From Cryptomeria japonica (lineage: Eukaryota > Streptophyta > Pinopsida > Cupressales > Cupressaceae): 64,000 nucleotides of DNA. Position 1 is the stretch's first letter, and every line of letters starts with the position of its first letter. A program made the translations under genes and the position numbers. The DNA is taken from positions 376,789,392 through 376,853,391 of the forward strand of contig NC_081415.1 in assembly GCF_030272615.1 (NCBI RefSeq), read 5' to 3'. The notes beneath the pieces were generated by a model. The model saw only the letters and a list, made by a program, of their open reading frames with translations. It was not told the DNA's origin and did no database searches. Of the stretch, positions 35,917 to 47,552 are shown piece by piece.

Positions 35917-36479
35917 AATCTATTTAGATAGATATGAATAAAACCTGGAAAAATAAATCTGAAGAGAAGCCACAAGATGTACCGGTTTCCGCACCCATTG
36001 TGGAGACCCCTGAAGCGGCAAATTAATCTTCGAAAAGCTTAAGGGGGAACATATCGGTAACAATGTTTCGGACCCCTAGTGTATATCAGTAAAGTGTTTT
36101 TATCGGTATCGGTCACCTGTCAATCGACAGAAGAAATGAAGTGGTAAAGTTAGGGTTTGTACCCTAGAGTGATGCATTTATTATGGTAGGTAGGAGCATG
36201 TTTAAAAGTCACTCTTGTCATCATTTTTACTTACCTATTTTTGAAGAAGAATTTTCTAGCTTGTGCAGTGCAAAAAGAGCAATTCATTTTGCATTCAAAA
36301 GAATCCAGAAAGAAATATTGTACAAGATTTTGCAGCCATTTCAATCTATCAGTGTGGAAGTCAGATCGGTAAAGTAAGCTCTTGGAGAAGTGTGTTGTGC
36401 TTGACATCGACACACCCTAGTTTGGAGTGAAAAGTTATTTTTTGTCGATTCACTCTGTATCATTCGAAATTATTTAGAC
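35917..36479 (+). other. C3 spacer before the unrecognised ORF
   Basis: Broken short frames at first, then a leader-like AT-rich stretch. A TAAGGGGGAAC tract lies near 36040. No motif identifies a protease or integrase. Confidence 0.45.
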
Positions 36480-39400
36480 ATGGCTTCTGCATCCAAAGCC
36501 TCTCCTCGTTCTACAGAACCTGAAGAGTCATCCGAGTTTCTTAGGAAGAAGGTGAAATATAATGCCCTATCTCAAATTCCCATCGGAGATTGTCGAAGGG
36601 GATGTTTCTGGTTATATTGATTACAGACTAGAAAACCTAGGGTCTCTAGTGATTCATCCTAGTTAAGTTTGTTTTGTGGGAAAGATAAGAATATTAAACC
36701 AGAATATAGTGTGATCAAGAAGAAGAAATTTCACAATGTAGTGTATTTTCTCAAAGAATTCATAGATGATCACATAAGAATAATTCTTAGTAGGGTTCAT
36801 GGTGATAAAATATATCTTGAACGAACTCATGATATCACACTGGAGGCAATCCATGCAGTGACTGGTTTGTGCAATGTTGGAGAAATCCTTGTTCTTTGCA
36901 AGGTCACAAAAACCAAAGTGATAGAGCTCACCGGTTCTATGAACGACAAGAGGGAAATGGTTGTAAACACCATAAGAGATGACTTGGTGAAGTATGTGTG
37001 CATGGTGATCGAGTATAGAGCATTCTATGCTATCAGAATGAACTATGTTGCTACAGCTGTGGTGCATGCCACTCATCGGATGATCAAGGAGAATGTAGAG
37101 TATGACTTGTGTACCTGTATACAAAAACAACTCATGGAGAATCTGAAGTCCATCAAAGAGGACAAGTCTCTGAGGTTCAAATTTGGTCAACTACTTGTCA
37201 ATTTGTTTTTCTATTTTCAAGGGTATTTTCCAAGAGTCGGTGATGTTCAATGGTCAAGTGACCTACCGATCACAAGACAAATAAAGGAGAGTCTGCAAGC
37301 AGTAGGATCTACTTATCCGGAGACTTTGAAAAGATATTTTGATGAGTTCAAATTGAAGATGAACCAAAGAACAAGAATATCAGGTGACCTGGTTAAAAAG
37401 TATGAAGATGATATCTGCTTCACAATCAAAGTGGATCATTGCATAATGGAAGTGGTTGAGCCTAGACAAGATGAAGTTGAACCTATGGGCTATGAAGTGG
37501 TAAATGATATACTCATAGGGTATGTCTCTACCCTACTAGCTTCACTGCTTGATCCAAAGAAGAAGAGGACTGGTACTTACTCTGAGAGGATCAAACCTAC
37601 TCAAGTACTGAAGCAGAAGAAGAAGAAAGTTGTGTCGTTGGCATCAGCACTAGTTACATCTATTGCCAATCCTAAAGTGACCAAGAGGTCACCAGCCAAA
37701 AAGAAATTGGAGGCCGTTCTGCCAAAGGTATTTGAAAGGAAGAGAAAAATTAAGAATAACAAACTAGATTTAGAAGACACTGAACCGGAGGTAGAAATGA
37801 AGAAGACAAGGCAACCAAGTAAGAAGACGAAGACAATCAGTAATGTTCCTGCAACCTCTGCATCGATAAATATACATGTTGCTTCTTACCAGCCTGTGAC
37901 ACATTTTCAAAGGATTATGAATAATATTAAAGGGAAGATTCTTGATGACCTAAAGGATTATTTTGATGAACTTAATGACACAGAAAAGGAAGAGGTAGAG
38001 CTAGAGGTCATTAAATATTTATGTAAAAATGATAGGTCAACAACCGATATTAAGTCTATTGTTTCTAATTCTTTATATGATTCTTTAGATAACAAATGGC
38101 TCATTGTCATTGAAAAAGAACAAGAAATTAGGGAAGAAATTTTTTCCCAATATTTTCTTGATGCTTCTAATTCAAAATTGTTTGAGATTCTTAATTGGTA
38201 AAAAGGTACCTTTTTCTTGAGAAGGAGAAGACTTCAGTTACTCAAAGACAAAACCTCTGAAGTAGAAAAGGACACCCATTTGCAAGCTGAAGAAGCTATC
38301 AAATTGGAACAAGTAGCCGAAGCAAATCGGCAGGCTGAGCTAGCAATTGATCTTGCTATATCTAAACTGGATGAAGCTTTCAACAGTCAGGGTGAAAGGA
38401 TAGTAGAACAAAATGACCCCATTGATGTTGATGCACTAGATGTTGAGGGCACCACTACAGAGAAAGAGAAAGCGAAGCAAGAGAAAATGGAGAAATAGAA
38501 AGCGGAGAAACAAAAAGCGAAGCAAGAGAAAATGGATAAAGAGAAAGCAGAGAAAGAAAAGAAGGAAGAAGAAGAAAAGCAAAAAGCGGAGAAAGAAAAG
38601 AAGGATAAGGAGGAAGAAGAGAAGAAGAGAGCGGAGAAGAAAGAAGAAGAGAATAAGAGAGCATAGGAGAAGGAAGAAGAGAAGAAGAAGGAAGAAGAGA
38701 AGAAGAGAGTGAAGAAGAAAAGACAAGAGGATATCAAGGCAAAGGAAGGAGGACAGACTCCTAAGGCAACCGGAGATCAAGCTAAGCAGGTTGATCCCAC
38801 CAGTCATACCGATTTGATTCTTGCTTGTCTTACCCAATTGATAGATGAAAATGAGCTATTGAGGAGCATTCAACTGGCTCAAGATAGATTGGAAGAACTG
38901 AGGAAAAAGAAAGAACATGATGTCATTCAATTTGTTGTTGACACTCTTTCCAATCTAATCCCCGGTACTAACCTCCCCAGTACCAATTCCTCGTTGGCCA
39001 AGCTAAAACTATTATGCACAGTAGTGGATGATCAAGTTCAATCACAAGAAGATGTTTCCCACACCAATTAAAAGAAAAACCATGAAAAGGAATTGAATGT
39101 TGCACTAGTGAAGAAAATTGAGGATAGATCCAAGTTGGTCCATCAGAAACATGATATCAGTCTAGCAATGGCTGAAGGACAAATACTTTTGAGCAAGATA
39201 TGCCAGCCCGATCTATTCTATGATGATGCTTTGAAGAAAAAAAGGTCAACTCCAATTGGAATTGGATCAGTATGTGGAGACCTTCAAAGTACCATATGAT
39301 TCTTTCTTAGTGTATGGGCAGACCATTCAGAATCACCAGCAACAAATTGCAAAGATTGAAGCGGAGATCTACAAGTAGACTCTAAATCTGTAGGAGCTAC

Positions 39401-39633
39401 AACTACTCCTATTACCTAAGTTGTTGGTTCTTTAGAAGTGCATCCTAAACTTGGAAGCTATTATTGTCACACAGGAGATGAGCACTATCAATGCCATGGA
39501 AGAATTAGCTTTCCAGATGAAGACCGAGAGTGAAATTGCTGCCTCACTTCTCGATTCCTGGTCTTCAGACATGAAGGATTTTATGAAAAACTTTAAATTC
39601 TTTTTTGAGAAGTTTTACTCTTTATTCTCATGA
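36480..39633 (+). pseudogene. C3 large unrecognised ORF (replaces pol)
   Basis: ATG at 36480 (MASASKASPRSTEPEESSEF), a frameshift near 36580 and a stop near 36663, then 510 open codons (36669-38201). The N-terminal half has mixed helix/strand composition with HDITLEAIHAVTGL, MIKENVEYDLCTC, LLVNLFFYFQG, LPITRQIKESL and YEDDICFTIKVDHCIMEVVEP. The middle is lysine-rich with basic SPAKKK/KKTRQPSKKTK clusters that could act in nuclear import. From 38217 comes a coiled coil and a long Lys/Glu-rich stretch (38450-38730), then helical frames to 39633. C2 has a homologous ORF. I do not recognise the family; a distant link to the putative plant transposon protein domains found in other nonautonomous elements is possible but unproven. 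Confidence 0.7.
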
Positions 39634-39904
39634 ACATATACTCTGTTTTTTATGTTATGCAATATAACTTTGGTAAATTTCTATGAAAGAGGGAGTTTTT
39701 GCATTACTTTGTCATTGTTGGCAAAGGGGGAGTGGTATTGAAAAGTTCATTCATGCAAATGAAAATGCACATTCTTGTAATTTTGGCAAAGGGAGTAGTG
39801 TATATGCTTAGGGGGAGTAATTTTGATTATGGCATCATTTTTGTTTTGTAAGCACTTAGATGTCAGATTTTCCTAACTGTTGCCATCAATGCCAAAGGGA
39901 GAGA

Positions 39905-41082
39905 TTGTTGGCATTTTGATAATGTTTGTACTTAGTTGAGATGGTTGTTGGCATGATTAGTTGTGATTGTCATTGATGGACACACACTTATTTTATGTAT
40001 GAGTTATTCTCAACCGGTAATATGTGTTGTATTGCTCAAACCGGTATTATATGCCATTGTGTGTATAGTCTTTGTTTGTAGAAGACTATCAGTGTTTTGC
40101 AAAAGAAGCTTACCCATCAAAGCATGACTGAAGACCTCAAGTGGTATGAAGACCTCAAGTAGTATAAAGACCCCAAGTGGAACAAAGATCCCTAGCGGCA
40201 GTTAATCTTTTTTATCAAAACACTATGTTCCAATTTGCCAGTCTTTGTTTGTTAACCGGTAATTAGTATACTGTTAAACCGATAAACTTGTAAAGTGTGA
40301 TGAGTTATCATCCATCAACACTTTTTCGATGTTTCTATGTCATGTTACCAAATGTGTCTAGATGCTTTGAACCTAGGAAATTGTAATCTAATCTCATTGG
40401 ATCGACATGAAATTAGCTTCCTATTTAAGGACATCATGTCTAGGGTTTTAGTAAGGTGTATGTGTGTATTGAAGAGTGAAGTTGTTATAGAAGCATCATG
40501 CGATAGAGATTGAACATGCAAAGGATAGAAGACTAAAGTAATGCTGCAATGCATTAATAGGGAGAAATCAAGGATCTAATCAAGCATTCTATGCTACTTT
40601 GTAGACCATTCACTTATTGATTACTAATCTCTTCGACAAGTCTGAAACCCTTAACCGGGTAGGCCTAGTCAAGCCTATTGAAAATCCTCTAACAAGGTGG
40701 TTCATAGGTGTGGATCTAAAATCCTATAACAGGGTAGTCTTTAACAAGACTTATCTTCTAACAGAGATCTGGATTCCTAACAGGATCTGTTCCTGGTGAA
40801 GAACATTGTAAGACCTTAACCGATCTGGTTGCTATTCTGCAGATAGTTGACTTGTGAGTTTTACTCACTGTGGTTTTTCCCATTTGGGTTTCCACGTCAA
40901 AATATCTTGTGTTATGGTGATTGTGCTTCTATGGGTGAATGCTTTATTTTCTATTTGGCTTATCTGTGTTTTAATTGGTTTGTTGTTTAATCTACTATAT
41001 CGGTCTGCAGTAAAATTACTTAAGAGTTTAGCTAAATTTTCAGGCATACTAAATCACCCCCCACCCCTCTTAGTATTCATCA
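39905..41082 (+). repeat. 3' LTR of C3
   Basis: TGTTGGCATTTTGATAATG...CCCCTCTTAGTATTCATCA. CTATTTAAGG lies at 40421-40430. PPT CCAAAGGGAGAGAT (39891-39904) sits directly upstream, with further GGGGGAG tracts at about 39726 and 39811. Confidence 0.93.
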
Positions 41083-41142
41083 AACCCTAATCTGGTGAAA
41101 AAGGTATTTATCTATGAATCTTTTCAAGTTGAAATTTTTGAA

Positions 41143-44100
41143 ATGGACACTCTGTTGGTGGTGGATATCACTAAAAGGCCCCGCACTAGTTTTAAGAAAC
41201 ACCCATTCAAATCTATTGAGGTAGAACCCTTAGGTGCCTTTTCATCTATTTTGTATGGCATTCTTCATGGTGAGGAAGTTAGGGCATACATTCATGTTAG
41301 TCTGGATGAACTTGGGAGCTCTCAATTGCTGAACCTATTCATGAATCATCTTAGAGATCTTATATAACCTCAAAGTCGAATATAAAGCATTAGAGTCAAA
41401 TAATTTCATTCAGTTCATCAAGTTTCCAATTTTTGAAGAGAGTAAATGGGTCTGGTATGTTTTGAGCCGAATGCATGATGAATTAATGTGGTTGAGCAAG
41501 ACATTTAATATTACCAAGGATGTCATCAGGGTCATAACTGGTTTGAGCTCATCCAGTGGTCTACCCATGCTAAAATTTGTGAAGAACGAGCTCATCACCG
41601 TTGTAACTAGATCAAAGTTTAATAAGAGAACAATGACGATTGATGACATCATTGAACTAGATGTGAATTTTTCCTCTATGGTTATTGGTTATAAGATCTA
41701 CCACTCCAGTCGGGAGAACTTTGTATCTGGTTTTGCAATCTACGCAACCTATTAGATGATCAAGGAGAATATAGAGTATGACCTATGTGAGCTATTGTGG
41801 AGCCAGCTAATGGATAAATTGTCCAAAATAAAGAAGCATAAGAAGAATGCTTTCAAGTATGGTACCTTGATATTTTGTCTATTCTTCTACTTCATGAATG
41901 AGGTTCTAGGAGTAGGAAATATTTTAATTGTCAATTGGCAAGCCCGTCACTGCTCAAATAAGAGATTATCTATATAGCATTGACACTGAGGCTCAAAAAA
42001 CTACTCTTTGGGGATACTTCAAAAATTTCCAAGGTATGATGCAGGTTAGGGAAAGGATTCCTAAGTCTATTATTAAAAAGTATAAGGATTCTATCTATTT
42101 TACGATAGACATAGATCAGTGCTTGATGGAAGAAGTGGATCCTAGAATAGTTTATACCATGCCTATGGGGTATGAAGATGATGAGAAAATACTTGAATTG
42201 TATGCTCAACATATCCTAAGCAAACCAGTAGATGACTCAAAGGGTTGATTTGGCACTTTTGCAGAAAAAGATTTGCAGTTGTATAGCCAATTCAAGAAAC
42301 CTGATATAGTCTAGAAGGTCATAAAATAGGTTGAGGAGTATGCAAAGAGCATTGGCATTTCCAAAGAATCTATGAGGGAAGCTAGGAAGAGGACAAAGGT
42401 AGCTAAAGAGGAGAAACCCACCAAGGAAAGATCTACTATTCTGGAAGCCTCTCCTAGCAAGCTAAGACAATATAGAAGCTTTGTTATCCCCTTCAGTCCT
42501 CCTATGATAACCAGTGGAGAGAAGACTCAAGATAAGCCATCTGGAAAAGAGGGAAAAAGGAAGAAGGCCAAAATATCAAGGGTCTTCATTAGGGTTGAAG
42601 ATGATGAAGAGACCGAATCTGATGAGGTGGTGAAAGAAATAAAGTCCAAGGGTAAAAAAGCCTCAAAGATCACTAAAGTCAAACCCTTTAGAGAAGAAAA
42701 AGTAAGCAAGAAGATGAAGATAGATTCAGATAAACCTGGTATATTAGTCAATGATATTGAAAAATCCATAACTGTGGAAGGTAATTTGAAGCCACTTTCA
42801 GAATTTTATGAAAATTTTGATGATGATAGTAAGAGGATACTTGAAGAAGCCACTATCAAGCACTTTAACATTTTCAATAGGGATCTTGTTGAGATAATGT
42901 CTAAATCCCTAAAATCCTATATGATATTTTAGAGATGAGAAGATTTAGTGCTAAGGTTGAGGATGAAAGATTAAGAGAATATGTGTTAGTCAATCAATGC
43001 CATGTGATACCAATAGAGGAAGTGAATAAGATAATCAAAGAAGCTAGAAAGGAGTTCAGAAGCAAAACTAGAATAAACAAGCTTATGATTAAAAAAACTA
43101 ATGAAGTCATTAAAGAAACAGAGAAGATCTTAAAGACGATTCTGGAAATGAATAAATTTTATGTTGTCATGAAAGAAGCACATGGTGGTGATGATTATTC
43201 TATTTTAGAAGTACAAGGAGTGCACTCAAAAGCTAAACAAGTTGAAGTGAATGTTTCCTTTGTTCTGGAAGAGGAAGGTGTGAATAAAGAGAAGGAAGAT
43301 GTGATGAATCAAGGTGGAGAGGAGATAGGAAAAGAAGATAACGATGAGGATATTCAGAATCCTCTAGATTGGTCAAGCAAAATGAACACAATGTCATATG
43401 TGGAGACTCAAGCTCCAACTAAAAATGAAGATCCAAAGGAGGTCAAAGAAGAAATTGACATTGAAGATAAAAAGGTTGAGGTAATTGATGTTGTCTATGA
43501 AGCAAGAGACATTGCAGAAGATGTCAAGGACTTCCTTAAGAAGGATAAACTAGTTTTTAATGATCTAGCATTGTCTCAAGTTCCTATCAATTTGGCCACT
43601 CTTTCTACTATCCAGAAATTCAAGTTAGCATCATTTGCTTAAACCAAGGCAAGAGAGGAGATCTAGAAATCTCACATGGAGGACAGTGAGTTGTAAGTCT
43701 TGCATCTGGTGTCTTGGAGAAGTTAATGCCCACATTTGTTAAGGACGCATCTGATTCTCCCTCCAGACAGCTAAAGAGCCTAATCAATTATGTAATACTC
43801 ACTTTGAGTCATTACAAAAATTAGTTGAAGTTAGGGTTCAAAATGTGATTAATGATAAAAGATTCAGTTAATTGGAGAAGATGATTGCTAAAGATTCAGT
43901 GAAAAGTATTCAAAATGCCTTATCTCAAGGAGGCAATATCTACAAATCTTGTTTATCAGTTTCTAAATTTGTTGAAGATATTGAGAAGAAGATAAAGGAG
44001 AATGAGAAGTAGTTGGTAGGTATTTATCAGTCCTTGAATCTCTTGACTACTTTTGTGGCTAGTCGGGAAGGTCAAGTTGTATCTTTACTTGACAAAATTA

Positions 44101-44369
44101 AGAGCTTAACCCATGATAAGGACAAAATTGTTGGTAGAGTTTGTGAGCTTTGGAGTCTAATTGCTCCTAAGTTGGAAATAATGCTTAGTGCTTTAAAGGA
44201 AGCCAAAGATGACATGACTACCAATGACCCCACATATCTTCAATCAATAGAGATGCAAGCATTTATCTTTAGTGGTCTCATCTCATTTTTTGAGTGTCTC
44301 AAGAAATGTTGGGACAGTCATTTGAATTCATTGAAGAACATTTTTGTAGATATACTTAAGTTTATATAA
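41143..44369 (+). pseudogene. C2 large unrecognised ORF, homologous to that of C3
   Basis: ATG at 41143 (MDTLLVVDITKRPRTSFKKH). Broken pieces continue at 41462-41755, 41756-41977, 41928-42248, 42372-42932, 42935-43642 and 44013-44369. Shared with C3 in the same order: HGEEVRAYIHVSLDELGSS (C3 EGDVSGYIDYRLENLGSL); ITKDVIRVITGL; MIKENIEYDLCEL; FCLFFYF; KPVTAQIRDYLYS; YKDSIYFTIDIDQCLMEEVDP followed by MGYE. A basic, lysine-rich middle and an acidic, helical C-terminus also match in position but not closely in sequence. The LTR-to-ORF position is identical in both elements, so the ORF is an ancestral module of the family. Confidence 0.7.
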
Positions 44370-44602
44370 GATATGAATGTCTATATGTATATATGTTGTT
44401 GTATATAGAGTGTTTTGTATGAATTTTAGCATGTGAATCCATGCCTTTACCATATATGTCAAAGGGGGAGTGCAAGGTAGTGAAAAATGTAATATTCATC
44501 TCAAGGAGAGTTTTGAGTTTTGAATTGTGCACATATGTGGTACTGATTTCGATAATTAGTCATTTTTCACTAAGTGTTGCCATCAATTCCAAAGGGGGAG
44601 AT

Positions 44603-45681
44603 TGTTGGTAAGAGACACTGCATAGGTTATCAGGTGTTGTCATTAATGGCAACTCAAGTCAGTATACCCATCTGAATTGCATTATTTAACCATACTGGAA
44701 GTCAGATTGGAGAGGTGTTCAAGTCCGGCAAGATTAGAATAGAGCATCTGACAGTGTTCAATATTTTGGTCTGAATTTCTTCTCGGATTAACATTTTGTG
44801 TTGTGGATCTAAGGAAAGGTTGATGGATGTCTAGAACACCTTATTCTAGAGTTTTGGTCTCCGATGATGATTCATGTGCAAGATATAAGCCTCTGAGTAT
44901 TGGGTTTTGGTTTGCCAGTTAAGATCAAGCCGACTTATGTAGTTGATCTTTGTGCGGATTTGATGAAGCAGTTTTGGTGATTGGTTTTGTGATCCAAGAG
45001 GTTTGGCCAATAGTTTTGATAATGTGGGATCAATTATTTTGGTCTGAATTAGTATTTGTATTTAGATTCAACTAATTGCTCATACACATTTCAATAATGT
45101 GTTAATTCATGTGTAGAATAGCAATGGATCCGATTTCTTATTGCGAATATATATGATTGATGTATTTAATAATTTTGGGGTATGGTATGTGGTGTGTGAT
45201 TGATTATGTGAAGTTTTAAATGTGTAGGATAGAGATTTATGCTCTGGATCATAGCAAAACAGTGTAACAGGGCAGTGTGAGATGAAGTGTATGAAATTAG
45301 TATAATGTACTTAACCGGAACTATAATCAGGCATTTGTAGATGCTATTCTTTAGTTCAATCACTCCAGTGATCTTTTATAATTGATTTGAAGGTAAAGAG
45401 CCTCTCTTTTGATCAGTGAGCCTGAATGTATGTGCATTCCCCATTGTGATACTTCTCTAAAGTATACTTATTTTGTGGGTTTATCCCCATCATGGTTTTT
45501 CCCTTAACCGGGTTTCCACATACAAAAATCCTTGTGTTATGGTGTTGTGGTTATTTGTTTTATGTGCTTGCACCTTTCTTTTGATTAAATGTATTAAGTG
45601 GTTGAAAAAATGATTTAAAAATATTAAAGTTTGCAGAACATTGATTCACCCGCCCCCTCTCAGTGTTCCTTGATTCCAACA
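44603..45681 (+). repeat. 3' LTR of C2
   Basis: TGTTGGTAAGAGACACTGC...GATTCCAACA, directly after PPT AAAGGGGGAGAT (44591-44602). A second GGGGGAG tract lies at about 44462. Confidence 0.9.
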
Positions 45682-45940
45682 TTAATTTAGGTAATTAGGA
45701 TTAGGAATAAGTTGGAATATTCATAAAGTTGAGTTTGATTTATTAAAATAAATCAACTTTAGGATAAATGAGATATGTATAATTAGTTAATAAATTAATG
45801 ATATATGTGGAAGGGGATAATCAATTAAATATAATTTAATTAATTAAGTGGAATAATAGGATAAAATGATTAATTAAATTAATCAAGGGATAAAGGGATA
45901 ATTAATTAAATATTGATTTAATCATTTTTGTGTGTCTACA
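45682..45940 (-). repeat. G1 3' LTR, proximal part
   Basis: In minus orientation it starts TGTAGACACACAAAAATG at 45940, directly after PPT TCAAAGAGGGGAAAAA (45956-45941), then is AT-rich until C2 interrupts it at TTAAT. The start and PPT match those of G2 and G0. Confidence 0.75.
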
Positions 45941-46461
45941 TTTTTCCCCTCTTTGATATAGTAGCATGAAGTGATGTTATATCAATAAAGAATAAAACAT
46001 AGTAGATAGAAAAGGATACATACTAGTACCATGATGCCCTAGTCACTAGGGGTTGAGGAAGGATGATGAGGAAGTCATGGTATGCCCCCTCAAGAGGACA
46101 TGCGGGTTCCAAGAACATGAGTGTGCTCTTGAAATGGATAGGACTAGAGGAAGAAAGAGAAAATTGGGAGGAATAGAGAAGGGGAATAAACTAGAGCCTC
46201 AGGTGAAAGGGGAGATGAAATGAAAGAGGATATGATGGGTTGAATGGAAGGTGGATGGAGAGGATGGGATTGTTGTTATGCATTATGTAGAGAGAAATCC
46301 TAGGTTTGATTTTGCAAAGGATTATCAACATCACTGATTATAGGAATCATAATGTAATGAATATCTAATGTGTGGACTAGACTTCCAAATAATAGGTTAT
46401 CACAATGCATGCAAGTGTACATGTCACTATGACTGAATATATGAGGTATATGAGTTGGATG
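45941..46461 (-). other. G1 internal region next to its 3' LTR
   Basis: Noncoding. It shares with G2's corresponding region a word around TGATATGCCCCCTC / GTATGCCCCCTC near the PPT. The copy ends at the G2 target GGATG. No PMD sequence is present here or in 62775-63700, so G1 has lost or never had the antisense gene. Confidence 0.6.
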
Positions 46462-47234
46462 TGTATATGGTGAAAATATGATGATGAAAACCTATTGTAA
46501 AATCCAAAGATCCAACCACAAACAATCTAAATCCTACAATGAAACATCCACCATACACCAATAGAGATACCTAAGATCATGCAAACCACAAAATAAACAA
46601 ATTACCATTCACATGTCAAGTAGAGTTTCAATCTCCATTGTCGCCTATCTACATTGATCTTGTTTATTATATTTGCTCTCAGATTTTATGTGTACACAAG
46701 CGCTCAATAAAGAATGGATTGTGGTTGATAGCTTGATCGCAAGAAGGCTTGATTGCATAAGGTTAATTAGATGCATCGATTAGAGTGATAATGAAGTAGA
46801 GTATCCTCTTATATAGAAGACATTTTAGAAAATGGAAGGATAAGATTAAGAGGTGTAAAGATAAATGGTTGGCTAGGATTAGAGGGTAGGTAGAGGAAAT
46901 AATTAATTGATGAGAGGGTAGGTAGTGTAGGAATTAAGAGATAAGTGACATGTGTCATAGAGGAAAAAGATAATGAATTAATTAAATAAATAAAGATTTA
47001 TCTAATTAATAGAAGAATGGGAATAATTAAATAAATAAAAGTATTTATTTAATTTGGGAGAAGGATTATTTAAATAAATAAAAATATTTATTTAAATTAG
47101 GAAAAGCTTAGAAGAGGCTAAATGAATTAATTAAATAAATAAAAATTTATTTAATTAATAGAAGACTTAGGATAAAATAATTAAATAAATAAAAATATTT
47201 ATTTAATTACGTAGGACAATTTTAGGTGTCTACA
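46462..47234 (-). repeat. 3' LTR of G2
   Basis: Starts TGTAGACACCTAAAATTG at 47234, after PPT CTCAAAGAGGGGCAAAA (47251-47235), and has the same five palindromes (about 46975-47210) and a TATA box (46816-46802). Estimated about 95% identical to the other LTR. Confidence 0.92.
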
Positions 47235-47452
47235 TTTTGCCCCTCTTTGAGACAATCGAGCTTGTCACATTGGCTCAAAGAAGAAAAACTGATACAAAGT
47301 TGTCCCAAGACGGGAATGATATGCCCCCTCGAGATCTTGGATGAAAATTTTGAAAATATTCGCAGACAATATCTTGAAAAGAGAAGAAAGACTAACATGA
47401 TAAGGACTAACTCAAGAAAGAAAAGATAATCATGAGAGGTTAAGGTGAGGCA

Positions 47453-47462
47453 GCCTATATGT
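47453..47462 (+). promoter_or_regulatory. TATA-like element upstream of antisense PMD gene in G2
   Basis: CCTATATGTA about 97 bp before the ATG at 47553. It is weaker than the equivalent in G0 (GGCTATATAAG, about 95 bp before its ATG), but in the same place. Confidence 0.4.
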
Positions 47463-47552
47463 ACAGGCCATAAGGAAAACATCCTCATTTGCATCCACAA
47501 CACTCAGAAGATCAGAACGCTTGAAGCTTAGACAGTCAACAGAGCAGGAAAG

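Larger units (their letters stand above)
33522..41082 (+). mobile_element. SIRE-like copia derivative C3 nested in C2, same novel architecture
   Basis: LTRs are 33522-34681 and 39905-41082, about 95% identical by eye. The TSD is AACCT/AACCC (one mismatch) at 33517-33521 and 41083-41087. It has PBS ATTGGTATAAGAGCC after the 5' LTR, a gag remnant, a large unrecognised ORF and several PPT-like tracts, and no pol. It is younger than its host C2 by LTR similarity, and related to it in every module. Confidence 0.92.
30786..45681 (+). mobile_element. SIRE-like copia derivative C2, no pol, unrecognised ORF
   Basis: TSD TTAAT at 30781-30785 and 45682-45686. LTRs are 30786-31876 and 44603-45681, roughly 85% identical by eye, so this is an old insertion. 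Internally it has a PBS, a coiled-coil/zinc-knuckle gag remnant, the insertion C3, then a large unrecognised ORF and PPTs. No protease, integrase, RT or RNase H sequence was found. Without C3 it is about 7.3 kb. Confidence 0.9.

Noticed and set aside
36663-37190. 175-codon minus-strand ORF
   Set aside because: Shadow of the C3 510-codon frame, without recognisable motifs or codon bias of its own.
38387-38837. Leu/Phe/Ser-rich membrane-like frames on the minus strand
   Set aside because: They are the antisense of the Lys/Glu-rich run of the C3 ORF (AAG/GAA read as CTT/TTC).
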